A stretch of 64,000 nt of DNA from UMGS1251 sp036666555 (GTDB taxonomy: Bacteria; Bacillota; Clostridia; Lachnospirales; Lachnospiraceae): assembly GCA_036666555.1 (NCBI GenBank), contig JAVWVS010000001.1:98784-162783 (forward strand). The letters run 5' to 3'. Below are positions 32,534-41,478 of the stretch, in pieces. Position numbers and translations under genes: made by a program. Under the pieces are notes generated by a model that ran no database searches, was not told the origin of the DNA, and worked only from the letters and a program-made list of their open reading frames with translations. Position 1 is the stretch's first letter. Each line of letters opens with the position of its first letter.

Positions 32534-33287
32534 ATCCGCCGTCGATTCCGATGATTTGCCCAGTCATATAGGCAGGACTTTGGGCTACTTGTAAGACGAG
32601 TTCTGCCACTTCTTTTGGCGTTCCATAACGTCCCATAGGAATTTCCTCTTCTAGAGCTGTGCGCTCTGCAGGTGATAGATGACTATTCATGGCAGTGTCT
32701 ATGGCACCACAGGCAATGGCATTGACTTGAATATTAGAAGGAGCCAATTCTTTTGCAAGCGCCCGTGTGAGGCCATGAACGCCGGATTTTGCAGCGGAAT
32801 AGGCCACTTCACAAGAAGCACCTACGGTTCCCCACATAGAAGAAATGGTAATGATCTTTCCCATCTTTTTGGAAAGCATGTAAGGAAGAGCAGCCTTCGA
32901 ACAATAAAAGACGGAAGAGAGATTGGTCTGAAGCATTTGATTCCAGCCCTCACCGGTCATATCTGTAAAAAGTCCAATGGAAGAAATTCCAGCATTGTTG
33001 ATTAAGATATCAACGCCTGTTCCGGAATCTGCAATTCTCTGAAAGATTCGAGTCACATCCGTTTCATTTCCCACATCACCTAAAATCATAGTGCAACAAC
33101 AAGGCTTACCGGATACGGTAGAAAGAGCCTGAATTTCCTGTGCAGTTGCCTGCAATTCCTTAGCGGAGTTTTTGCAATTAATCCAGACATGATAATCCGC
33201 TTGCGCAAATAAAATAGCAATGGCTTTGCCAATCCCTCTGGAAGACCCGGTAATTAGTACTGTTTTTGGTACGGTTTTTTCACACAT
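32526..33287 (-). CDS. Short-chain dehydrogenase/reductase (FabG/YmfI-like)
   Basis: A 253-residue classical SDR. The NAD(P) loop is TGSSRGIGK (13-21), NNAG lies at 97-100 and the catalytic set is S149/S150, Y163 and K167. The stretch SMWGTVGASCEVAYSAAK resembles the subgroup of YmfI, the elongation factor P 5-aminopentanone reductase of Bacillus, more than FabG. This is a recollection-based hint, and no EF-P gene is nearby. It is transcribed toward the hydrolase gene and divergent from the RND transporter gene. Confidence 0.85.
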   Translation of the reverse strand: MCEKTVPKTVLITGSSRGIGKAIAILFAQADYHVWINCKNSAKELQATAQEIQALSTVSGKPCCCTMILGDVGNETDVTRIFQRIADSGTGVDILINNAGISSIGLFTDMTGEGWNQMLQTNLSSVFYCSKAALPYMLSKKMGKIITISSMWGTVGASCEVAYSAAKSGVHGLTRALAKELAPSNIQVNAIACGAIDTAMNSHLSPAERTALEEEIPMGRYGTPKEVAELVLQVAQSPAYMTGQIIGIDGGFI

Positions 33288-33334
33288 CGATCCAATCCTC
33301 TTTTCATTCTCATTGTGATACGGTAATCAAAATT

Positions 33335-33363
33335 ATGAAATATTTCTAAATCATTTCTATTAT
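33335..33363 (+). promoter_or_regulatory. Weak candidate promoter of the RND transporter
   Basis: ATGAAA (33335-33340), a 17-base spacer and TATTAT (33358-33363, overlapping TATACT at 33361-33366) lie in the 163-base divergent gap, about 90 bases before the start. Confidence 0.3.
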
Positions 33364-33450
33364 ACTATGGAAATGTTGTTATTAAAAGCAAGCAGTGATA
33401 TTATTAGAAAATAAGTGTATCCGATGGACAGCAGATGAGGAGAAAACAAG

Positions 33451-36400
33451 ATGTTATCAAAGTTTAGCGTGAAAAAACCATATACCGTTGTAGTGGGGGT
33501 TGTGCTGATTATTATTTTAGGAATCGTATCTTTTCAAAGTATGACGGTAGATTTGCTCCCAAATATGAATCTACCTTATGCAGTGGTGATGACAACGTAT
33601 CAAGGAGCCAGTCCCGAAGGAGTAGAGACTGTAGTAACCAAGCCGATTGAACAGACAATGGCTACGGTTAGCAATATTAAAAATGTAAATTCCACCTCAC
33701 AGGAAAATGTTTCTACCGTGATTTTAGAATTTGAGCAAACGGCCAATATGGATTCGGTTACGCTGGAGATGAGAGAGCGATTGGATCAGATTAAGGGGTA
33801 TTGGCCGGAAGAAGTTGCCAACCCTATGATTATGAAATTAAATCCAACGATGATGCCGGTCATGGTCAGTGCAGTCAGTATGAAGGGAGACAGTCCGGTA
33901 CAGACCAGCAAAAGCATAGAAGAGAAAGTGATTCCGGAGATAGAAAGTATAGAAGGAGTCGCATCCGTTACGTCTACCGGGACGATTGCAGAAACGGTGC
34001 AGGTTACAGTGAATCCGGATAAAGTAAAAGGAGAAAATGAAAATGTCAGAGCTAATTTAGATGCACAATTTGCCAAGGCTTCACAAGCGCTGGAAGAAGC
34101 AAAGGTACAAGTAGAAGCTGGAAAAGCAGAACTTACCAAGGGGCAAAATGAGGCGGCCGCACAAATGGGTGGAGCGGAGACGGAAATCTCAAAGAAAAGT
34201 GCAGAGCTTACCCAAGGGCAGTTAGAAGTATCAGAAAAAACAAGTGAATTAGAAGTAAAAGAAGTAGAACTAAATCAAGCTGAGACACTTCTTGGAATTC
34301 AACAAACAGCCATAGAAACAGCGATTACCGCTCAAAGAGAAAGTCTAGCAAGTCTTCAAGAGCAAGAAACTACTATTCGGGAAAACTATAGGCAAGTATT
34401 AGAGACAATTAAGACCCAAGGAGAGACTCCGGAATTATTAGCAAAAAAGGCAACCCTGGAAATGCAGATTGCACAGCTGGATCAGGGAGAAGGACAGATT
34501 GCCAAGGCAGAAGCTCAACTGGTGTCAATACAGGAAAATCGCCAAGAATTGCAAGCCGGAAAGGAACAGATAAAGGGGGCAAAAGAGGCTCTTGGACAGG
34601 TGAAAAACCAGTTGGCGAAAGGGGCAATTTCACTGGCAGAAGCCCGTGGGCAGATGAGCTCTGCTCAGATACTGGCAGCTTCTAAGCTAAGCAGTGCCAA
34701 TGCACAGGCAATCGTGGGAGAGCAACAGATTCATGGAAAAGAAGCAGAACTTCAAAGTGCAAAGGAGGAAGCTTATCAAAAAGCAGATTTACAAGAGGTA
34801 CTTACCGCAGATATGGTGAAAAACATGCTGATGGCACAAAATTTTAATATGCCTGCAGGGTATGTGAAAGAAGCAGGTTTGGATTATCTTATTCGTGTAG
34901 GGGAAAAGTTTAAATCCATAGAAGATATTAAGAATTTAGTACTGGTGAAAATGGATGGCGTAGAGCCCATTACACTTTCCGATGTGGCAGATGTAAAACT
35001 GGTAGATAATTCCGATGAAGTATATGCAAAACTGAATGGAGAGCAAGGCGTATTGTTGAGCATTCAAAAGCAGACCGGATATTCTACCGGAGAAGTGAGT
35101 AAACGGGTGGCACAACGTTTTCAGACACTACAACAAGAAAATAAAGAGGTTAAAATTATTACCCTGATGGATCAGGGCGTCTATATTGACTTGGTTGCAA
35201 AATCAGTCCTTCAAAATTTAGTATATGGGGGGATATTGGCCATTCTGGTGCTGCTCTTGTTCCTAAAGAATATCAGACCTACCTTTGTGATTGCTTGCTC
35301 CATTCCCATTAGTATTATGTCGGCCATTGTGCTGATGTATTTCAGTGGAGTGACATTAAATGTTATTTCACTATCGGGACTGGCGCTTGGGGTAGGGATG
35401 CTGGTAGATAACTCGATTGTGGTAATCGAAAATATTTATCGTATGCGAAATGAAGAAGGTGCGTCAGCTAAGACTGCAGCCATAGAAGGTGCAAGACAAG
35501 TGTCCGGTGCTATTGTGGCATCTACCCTTACTACCGTTTGTGTATTTTTACCGATTGTATTTGCCAAGGGCATTACCAAACAACTTTTTGTGGATATGGG
35601 ACTTACCATCGCTTATTCGCTACTGGCAAGTTTAGTGGTAGCACTGACCATTGTACCAATGATGTCTGCCGGACTATTGAAAAAAACGGAAGAAAAAGAA
35701 GGACGTTTCTTTCACAAATTATTGGATGGTTATGAAGCGTTATTAAGAACCGCATTGAAACATAAATGTTGGGTACTCATAGGGGCATTGACATTGATGG
35801 TACTTAGCACAGTACTGGCATTGTCTAAGGGAACTGCATTTATGCCTGAAATGGAAAGCACACAAATCAGTATCAAGTTAGAAACCAAAGAAGGAACGTC
35901 ACTTGCAGATACCGGGAAAATTGCAGATCAGGCAGTGGAAAAATTAAGGTCTATCAGTGACATTGAAGATGTGGGAGCAATGACGGCAGCTGAAGGAATG
36001 ATGGGTCAAGGAACTGTTGCCACCAATGAAATCGAGCTATATGCAATCGTAAAAGAAAACAAAAAATTATCCAGTAAAGAATTGGAAAAGAAAATCCAAC
36101 AAAAAACCAGAGGGTTAGATGCGACAGTGGATATTCAAATGTCAAATATGGATATGAGCGCATTAGGAAGTTCCGGGATTGTAGTTCAGGTGAAAGGAAA
36201 AGACTTAGACACCATGCAAAAGATAACTAAGGAAGTGGCAGTGATGGTGTCCAAGGTAGAAGGAACGAAGAAAGTATCTGATGGTATGGAAAAAACAACA
36301 GGAGAATTACGGGTGATGGTAGATAAAGAAAAAGCAATTGCTCATAACCTAACGGTGGCTCAAGTCTATCAAGCATTAGCAGTTAAAGTGGGTGAGGCAA

Positions 36401-37305
36401 AAGCTGCTACTATCCTGACAACAGATACGGATGACTATGACATCTTTGTAGTAGATCAAAAGAATGAAGAGTTATCCAGGGAAACAGTAAAAAATCTAAA
36501 AATTTCAGCATCCAAACCAGATGGTACCAAAGAGGAGGTAGCACTTTCGGATATTGCGAAATTTGAAAATGCCACAGGACTGCAGGCAATTAGCAGAAAA
36601 GACCAAAGTCGGTATATGAATGTCACCGCCGAAGTCAAAGAGGGCGAGAATATAGGAATTGTTAGTAATCGAGTTAAAGATGCACTGAAAAGTTATCAGC
36701 CGCCCAAAGGGTATGAAATTAAAATGGTTGGAGAAGACAGCACCATTGTAGATGCGATGACAGAACTATTTAAAATGCTGGCACTTGCCATTGTGTTTAT
36801 GTATTTAATTATGGTGGCTCAGTTTCAATCCCTGCGTTCTCCCTTTATTATTATGTTTACCATTCCCCTTGCATTTACCGGAGGACTACTGGGGCTCTTT
36901 TTGGCCAATGATCCGATTAGTGTCATAGCCATGGTTGGATTTGTTATGTTATCCGGAATTATTGTCAATAACGGAATTGTATTCGTGGATTATACTAATC
37001 AGCTGATTGGATTGGGCAAAGAGCGACAGGAAGCACTGGTAGAAGCAGGAAGAACCAGACTTCGTCCTATCATTATGACAGCGTTGACCACCATACTAGG
37101 TCTGTCTACGATGGCAATTGGGGTAGGAATGGGAGCGGATATGAGTCAGCCCATGGCAATTGTAACTATTGGAGGACTATTATATGGAACATTTCTAACA
37201 CTATTTGTGGTACCGTGTATTTTTGATCTGTTTCACAAAAAAGAGAAAGCAAGACTAAAAGAAGAGATAGATGAGTGGGAAGATATACAAAATGCACAAA
37301 AATAA
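33451..37305 (+). CDS. RND-family efflux permease with a long coiled-coil insertion
   Basis: The 1284-residue inner-membrane transporter belongs to the HAE1/SwrC class. It has an N-terminal helix (13-33), a PN-type extracytoplasmic region, helix bundles near 585-720 (including GVGMLVDNSIVVIENIYR, the conserved TM4 segment) and a second bundle from about 1105 to 1270. Typical HAE1 proteins run 1000-1070 residues; the excess is a coiled coil at about 190-450, rich in Glu, Lys, Gln and Ala. It is inserted where Gram-negative homologues carry the docking region. No membrane-fusion-protein gene is adjacent. It probably exports lipophilic compounds using the proton gradient. Confidence 0.9.
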   Translation: MLSKFSVKKPYTVVVGVVLIIILGIVSFQSMTVDLLPNMNLPYAVVMTTYQGASPEGVETVVTKPIEQTMATVSNIKNVNSTSQENVSTVILEFEQTANMDSVTLEMRERLDQIKGYWPEEVANPMIMKLNPTMMPVMVSAVSMKGDSPVQTSKSIEEKVIPEIESIEGVASVTSTGTIAETVQVTVNPDKVKGENENVRANLDAQFAKASQALEEAKVQVEAGKAELTKGQNEAAAQMGGAETEISKKSAELTQGQLEVSEKTSELEVKEVELNQAETLLGIQQTAIETAITAQRESLASLQEQETTIRENYRQVLETIKTQGETPELLAKKATLEMQIAQLDQGEGQIAKAEAQLVSIQENRQELQAGKEQIKGAKEALGQVKNQLAKGAISLAEARGQMSSAQILAASKLSSANAQAIVGEQQIHGKEAELQSAKEEAYQKADLQEVLTADMVKNMLMAQNFNMPAGYVKEAGLDYLIRVGEKFKSIEDIKNLVLVKMDGVEPITLSDVADVKLVDNSDEVYAKLNGEQGVLLSIQKQTGYSTGEVSKRVAQRFQTLQQENKEVKIITLMDQGVYIDLVAKSVLQNLVYGGILAILVLLLFLKNIRPTFVIACSIPISIMSAIVLMYFSGVTLNVISLSGLALGVGMLVDNSIVVIENIYRMRNEEGASAKTAAIEGARQVSGAIVASTLTTVCVFLPIVFAKGITKQLFVDMGLTIAYSLLASLVVALTIVPMMSAGLLKKTEEKEGRFFHKLLDGYEALLRTALKHKCWVLIGALTLMVLSTVLALSKGTAFMPEMESTQISIKLETKEGTSLADTGKIADQAVEKLRSISDIEDVGAMTAAEGMMGQGTVATNEIELYAIVKENKKLSSKELEKKIQQKTRGLDATVDIQMSNMDMSALGSSGIVVQVKGKDLDTMQKITKEVAVMVSKVEGTKKVSDGMEKTTGELRVMVDKEKAIAHNLTVAQVYQALAVKVGEAKAATILTTDTDDYDIFVVDQKNEELSRETVKNLKISASKPDGTKEEVALSDIAKFENATGLQAISRKDQSRYMNVTAEVKEGENIGIVSNRVKDALKSYQPPKGYEIKMVGEDSTIVDAMTELFKMLALAIVFMYLIMVAQFQSLRSPFIIMFTIPLAFTGGLLGLFLANDPISVIAMVGFVMLSGIIVNNGIVFVDYTNQLIGLGKERQEALVEAGRTRLRPIIMTALTTILGLSTMAIGVGMGADMSQPMAIVTIGGLLYGTFLTLFVVPCIFDLFHKKEKARLKEEIDEWEDIQNAQK

Positions 37306-37394
37306 AATGATAATTTTAAGGAACTCAAATAATTATCCAAAAAAATCAATAGATGATAAAAGAATTTTGTATGTATTATTCAGCCAAGACTTTC

Positions 37395-37400
37395 TATACT
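37395..37400 (+). promoter_or_regulatory. Candidate -10 element for mglBAC
   Basis: TATACT lies 62 bases before the mglB start in an AT-rich 156-base gap; the -35 hexamer is not obvious. No clear cre-type catabolite site was found. Confidence 0.35.
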
Positions 37401-37461
37401 ATGATTATGGTGGACAGATGAAAGGTCCATACAAATAAAATCTTTTATAGGAGGAAGTTTT

Positions 37462-38538
37462 ATGAAAAGAAAGACAGTAGCAAGAATGTTAGCAGTTGGT
37501 TTAGCAGTAGTGATGGTTGCGGGTATGGCCACCGGATGTAGAAAAAAAGCAGATCCAAAGGCAACAGACAAAGGTGATAAAAAAGAATCTTCATCCGTAA
37601 TGATTGGATCCGCAATTTACAAATTTGATGATACCTTTATGACTGGTGTTCGTACAGCAATGACAGATGAAGCCAAAGCAGAAGGTGCAGAACTAGAATT
37701 AGTGGATTCACAGAACAAACAAGCAACACAAAACGAGCAAGTAGATACCTTTATTACAAAAGGTGTCAATGCATTGGCAATTAATGCGGTAGACCGTACT
37801 GCAGCAGCTCCGATTATTGAAAAAGCAAAAGCAAAAAAACTCCCTATCGTATTCTTAAACCGTGAACCAGAAAAAGCCGATATGGAAAGTTATGACAAAG
37901 TATGGTATGTAGGTGCAAAGGCAGAACAATCCGGAACACTTTCTGGAGAAATTATTGCAGACTACTTCAAGGCACATAAAGAAGCAGATAAGAATGGAGA
38001 TGGAACTATCCAATATGTAATGCTTCAAGGAGAACCAGGACATCAGGATGCAACACTTCGTACCGAGTATTCTGTAAAAGCAATTGAAGAAGCTGGTTTT
38101 AAAACAGAAAAACTTGCAGCAGATACTGCAATGTGGGACAAAGCAAAAGCAACAGATTTAATGAAAGCATTCCTTACCGGACAAGGCATTGATAAGATTG
38201 AAGCAGTTATTTGTAACAATGATGATATGGCACTTGGTGCAATTGAAGCATTAAAGGCAGAAGGTTATAACAAAGGTGATGCAGCAAAATTCATGCCAGT
38301 TGTTGGTGTAGATGCAACCGCTCCTGCTCTGGAAGCAATGAAAGATGGTTCTTTATTAGGAACAGTGTTAAATGATGCAGATAACCAAGGAAAAGCAACG
38401 GTAAAAGTTGCGGCAACAGCAGTTGCAGGAAAAGAAATCAACGAAGAAAACGTTGGCTACCCAGTCACAGACGGAAAATATATCTGGATTGATTATGTAA
38501 AAGTAACATCAGATAACTACGCAGATTATATGAAATAA
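37462..38538 (+). CDS. mglB: Galactose/methyl-galactoside binding lipoprotein MglB
   Basis: A 358-residue binding protein with a signal peptide and lipobox ATGC (C26). The Peripla_BP fold shows VDTFITKGVNALAINAVDRTAA, then a calcium-binding loop DKNGDGTIQ near 173-181 as in enteric MglB. The sugar-contact segments LNREPEK, GEPGHQDA and CNNDDMALGAIEAL follow. It captures galactose or glucose outside the membrane for MglAC. GGAGGAAG precedes the start. An 11-bp hairpin separates it from mglA. Confidence 0.92.
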   Translation: MKRKTVARMLAVGLAVVMVAGMATGCRKKADPKATDKGDKKESSSVMIGSAIYKFDDTFMTGVRTAMTDEAKAEGAELELVDSQNKQATQNEQVDTFITKGVNALAINAVDRTAAAPIIEKAKAKKLPIVFLNREPEKADMESYDKVWYVGAKAEQSGTLSGEIIADYFKAHKEADKNGDGTIQYVMLQGEPGHQDATLRTEYSVKAIEEAGFKTEKLAADTAMWDKAKATDLMKAFLTGQGIDKIEAVICNNDDMALGAIEALKAEGYNKGDAAKFMPVVGVDATAPALEAMKDGSLLGTVLNDADNQGKATVKVAATAVAGKEINEENVGYPVTDGKYIWIDYVKVTSDNYADYMK

Positions 38539-38561
38539 GAATAAAGTGCAAGAGAGCAAAT

Positions 38562-38588
38562 CAAGGGGTGGATTAATTCCGCCCCTTG
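38562..38588 (+). other. Intercistronic hairpin between mglB and mglA
   Basis: A perfect 11-bp stem (38562-38572 with 38578-38588, one G-U pair) around a 5-base loop lies just upstream of the mglA ribosome site AAGGAGG (38595-38601). There is no T-run, so it is more likely an RNA-stabilising or expression-balancing element than a terminator. Confidence 0.6.
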
Positions 38589-38610
38589 GTTATAAAGGAG
38601 GATGGATGAC

Positions 38611-40110
38611 ATGGGCGAATACGTACTGGAAATGAACAATATTACAAAAGTATTTCCGGGTGTGAAGGCTCTTGATGATGTCAGCTTAAAGGTCAGACCG
38701 GGCACTGTACATGCACTTATGGGTGAAAATGGTGCAGGTAAATCTACACTGATGAAATGTCTTTTTGGAATCTACCATGAGGATGGTGGTGAAATTATCC
38801 TAGATGGCAATCCGGAAAAGATTATGACATCAAAACAGGCACTTGATTTAGGGGTTTCTATGATTCATCAAGAATTACACCCGATTCGTTTCAGACCTGT
38901 GATGGAGAATATCTGGCTTGGAAGATTCCCGATGAAGGGAATTGCAGTGAACAAAAGAGAGATGATCAAGCAGACAAAAGAGTTGTTTAAAGAAGTGGAT
39001 TTGGACATTAATCCGGAGATTCTCGCAGGGGAATTATCTGCTTCCAGCTTACAGTTAGTAGAAATTGCAAAAGCAGTCAGTTATCATTCAAAGATTATTA
39101 TTATGGATGAGCCTACTTCGTCTTTGACGGAGAATGAGACAAAGCATTTATTTAAAATTATCCGTCAGTTACAAGATAAAGGTTGTGCTATTATTTATAT
39201 TTCTCATAAAATGGAAGAAATTTTAAAAATATCAGATGAAGTGACCATTATGAGAGATGGACAATATGTAGGAACTTGGGATGCGAAGGACTTGACAACG
39301 GACCTCATCATTAATCGAATGGTGGGACGTGATATGACCAACCGTTTTCCACCAAAAGAGTATGTGCCGAAAGATGAAATCGTGTTGAAAGCCGATGGTT
39401 TATGTTCTCCACTTCCGAAATCTTTTCAAAATGTTAGCTTTGAACTGAAAAGAGGAGAAATATTGGGTATCGGTGGATTGGTCGGAGCGCAACGTACCGA
39501 GTTGGTAGAAGCGATTTTTGGACTTCGTGAGATTGCATCCGGCAGTATGGAAAAAGAAGGTCAACCTTTTAAGGTGAAATCCCCAAGGGATGCCATTGGT
39601 AAAAAGATTGCACTTCTTACAGAAGAACGAAGAGCCACAGGAATATTTGGAATACTTTCTGTTTTAGATAATACAGTCATTGCAAATCAAAAGAATTATG
39701 CCCATGCAGGGGTGTTAAAGGATCGGGAACGACTAAAAGCTGCAGAAAAATCCAATGAGGAATTACGCACAAAAACCCCTAGTATGGGAGAACTGATTGA
39801 GAATCTTTCCGGTGGGAATCAGCAAAAAGTGTTGTTGGCACGTTGGTTATTAACAGATCCGGATATTCTGATTTTAGATGAACCTACCAGAGGAATTGAC
39901 GTAGGGGCAAAATACGAAATTTATACGATTATGCATAAATTGGTGGAAAATGGAAAATCCATTATTATGATTTCGTCAGAAATGCCGGAATTGCTCGGGA
40001 TGTCGGATAGAATTATGGTGATGTGTGAAGGCCGTGTGACCGGATTCTTAGATGCAAAAGAAACCGATTCGGTGCAGATTATGAGTTATGCAACGAAGTT
40101 TATGCAATAG
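38611..40110 (+). CDS. mglA: Galactose/methyl-galactoside import ATP-binding protein MglA
   Basis: The 499-residue protein has two ABC cassettes in one chain. The first has Walker A GENGAGKST near 37-45 and Walker B IIIMDEPTSSL. The second has a degenerate Walker A (GGLVGAQRTE) but a full signature LSGGNQQKV and Walker B ILILDEPTRGID, the usual pattern of monosaccharide importers. ATG 38611 is chosen since AAGGAGG abuts the ATG at 38602 but lies 9 bases from 38611. It energises MglC. Confidence 0.93.
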   Translation: MGEYVLEMNNITKVFPGVKALDDVSLKVRPGTVHALMGENGAGKSTLMKCLFGIYHEDGGEIILDGNPEKIMTSKQALDLGVSMIHQELHPIRFRPVMENIWLGRFPMKGIAVNKREMIKQTKELFKEVDLDINPEILAGELSASSLQLVEIAKAVSYHSKIIIMDEPTSSLTENETKHLFKIIRQLQDKGCAIIYISHKMEEILKISDEVTIMRDGQYVGTWDAKDLTTDLIINRMVGRDMTNRFPPKEYVPKDEIVLKADGLCSPLPKSFQNVSFELKRGEILGIGGLVGAQRTELVEAIFGLREIASGSMEKEGQPFKVKSPRDAIGKKIALLTEERRATGIFGILSVLDNTVIANQKNYAHAGVLKDRERLKAAEKSNEELRTKTPSMGELIENLSGGNQQKVLLARWLLTDPDILILDEPTRGIDVGAKYEIYTIMHKLVENGKSIIMISSEMPELLGMSDRIMVMCEGRVTGFLDAKETDSVQIMSYATKFMQ

Positions 40111-40137
40111 AAACGAGAGGAAAGTGAGGTAATATAC

Positions 40138-41367
40138 ATGCAAAAAGCAAGGAAAATGGTTGCACGTAAGACATATGGTATGACGTTTGCAATCTCCGGC
40201 GGAGTATCCATTATATTAGGGTTTCTATTATACTATTTTTTGGATCCAGCTGTATTTTATGATTTGGGATTATATATTATTATGGTGGGAGTTGCGTTGG
40301 CACTATATGGTGGAGGACAGCTTTTACGGAAGCAGTCTCATGGGATTGATGTTGAGATTTCAGCCACTACCGGAAAAAGGTTTCTAACCAATAATGCAAT
40401 TATGATTGCATTATTGGCAATGGTTGTAGTAATCATGTTTATTCAACCACGATTCATGCAACTGCAAGTATTGTTAGATATTTTAACACAATCTTCGACC
40501 AAGATGATTGTGGCACTGGGTATTAGCTTTACCCTTTTAATAGCCGGTACCGATTTGTCTGCAGGACGTATGGTGGGATTGGCAGCAGTTATTTCTACAT
40601 CTATGTTACAGACAGCGACTTATGCGAATCGTTTCTTCCCAAATCTTCCGCATATGGTATTGATTGTGCCAATCGTATTAGCAGTTTTGGCATGCGCATT
40701 GTTTGGTACTTTAAATGGTTTTTTAGTTGCTAAATATGATATGCATCCGTTTATCGCAACCTTGGCAGTACAGGTTATCGTATATGGGGCAACTTCTCTG
40801 TATTTCGATTTACCTCCGAATAAATCACAGCCCATCGGTGGGATTCGTCCGGACTTAGTTGCATTGGGGCAGACAAAAATATTACAAATCGGTGGTTTTC
40901 CAGGAATCTCCATTTTAGTACCAATCGCTATTTTCTTTATTGTGTTGATTTGGTTTATTTTAAATAAAACAGTCTTTGGAAAAAACGTATATGCTATTGG
41001 TGGGAATCGAGAAGCTGCGGTGGTATCCGGTGTGAATGTCTTTAGAACCATCATGTTTATTTTCATTCTGGCATCGGTATTATATGGTGTAGCCGGCGTG
41101 CTGGAGGCAGCTAGAACCGCAGGAGCAACCAATAACTATGGTAATGGATATGAGCTAGATGCCATTGCAGCCTGCGTAGTAGGTGGTGTATCCCTAAGTG
41201 GTGGTGTTGGTAAAGTTGGCGGAATCGTTAGTGGTGTACTGATTTTTACAGTAATTCAATATGGTCTGCAGTTTATCGCAGTTAGCCCTATGTGGCAGCA
41301 AGTAATCAAAGGTATCATCATTGCAGTGGCAGTAGCCATTGACCTTTCCAAATACAGAAAGAAATAA
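40138..41367 (+). CDS. mglC: Galactose/methyl-galactoside ABC permease MglC
   Basis: A 409-residue permease of the branched-chain/ribose family. About ten hydrophobic helices are visible, with the family motifs FTLLIAGTDLSAGRMVGLAA near 120-140 and the ATPase-contact loop GKNVYAIGGNREAAVVSGVN near 280-300. The N-terminal 80 residues contain two extra helices before the usual core, so it is longer than enteric MglC (about 336). GAGAGGAAAG precedes the start, and a terminator hairpin follows the stop. Confidence 0.92.
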   Translation: MQKARKMVARKTYGMTFAISGGVSIILGFLLYYFLDPAVFYDLGLYIIMVGVALALYGGGQLLRKQSHGIDVEISATTGKRFLTNNAIMIALLAMVVVIMFIQPRFMQLQVLLDILTQSSTKMIVALGISFTLLIAGTDLSAGRMVGLAAVISTSMLQTATYANRFFPNLPHMVLIVPIVLAVLACALFGTLNGFLVAKYDMHPFIATLAVQVIVYGATSLYFDLPPNKSQPIGGIRPDLVALGQTKILQIGGFPGISILVPIAIFFIVLIWFILNKTVFGKNVYAIGGNREAAVVSGVNVFRTIMFIFILASVLYGVAGVLEAARTAGATNNYGNGYELDAIAACVVGGVSLSGGVGKVGGIVSGVLIFTVIQYGLQFIAVSPMWQQVIKGIIIAVAVAIDLSKYRKK

Positions 41368-41372
41368 ACAGG

Positions 41373-41414
41373 AACCGTCAGACCAGTCAATACCAATGGT
41401 CAGGCGGTTTTTTA
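41373..41414 (+). terminator. Rho-independent terminator after mglC
   Basis: A 13-base arm (41373-41385) pairs with 41397-41409 with one mismatch and is followed by a run of T. Confidence 0.85.
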
Positions 41415-41443
41415 TTGTAAAACTGTTTTTGTTAGGATATACT
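41415..41443 (+). promoter_or_regulatory. Sigma-A promoter of the YesN/YesM sensor operon
   Basis: TTGTAA (41415-41420), a 17-base spacer and TATACT (41438-41443) begin directly at the end of the mglC terminator, 36 bases before the regulator start. Confidence 0.7.
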
Positions 41444-41478
41444 GTATCTATCGGAAAATGAAAATCTGGAGGACGGAT

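Noticed and set aside
37306..37461. Catabolite-response (cre) element before mglBAC
   Set aside because: No stretch matched the cre pattern well enough; only AT-rich sequence and a small GGAC/GTCC dyad were seen.
40620..41132. Antisense frame of 170 codons inside mglC
   Set aside because: It mirrors the codon pattern of the permease gene; no ribosome site and no known domain.
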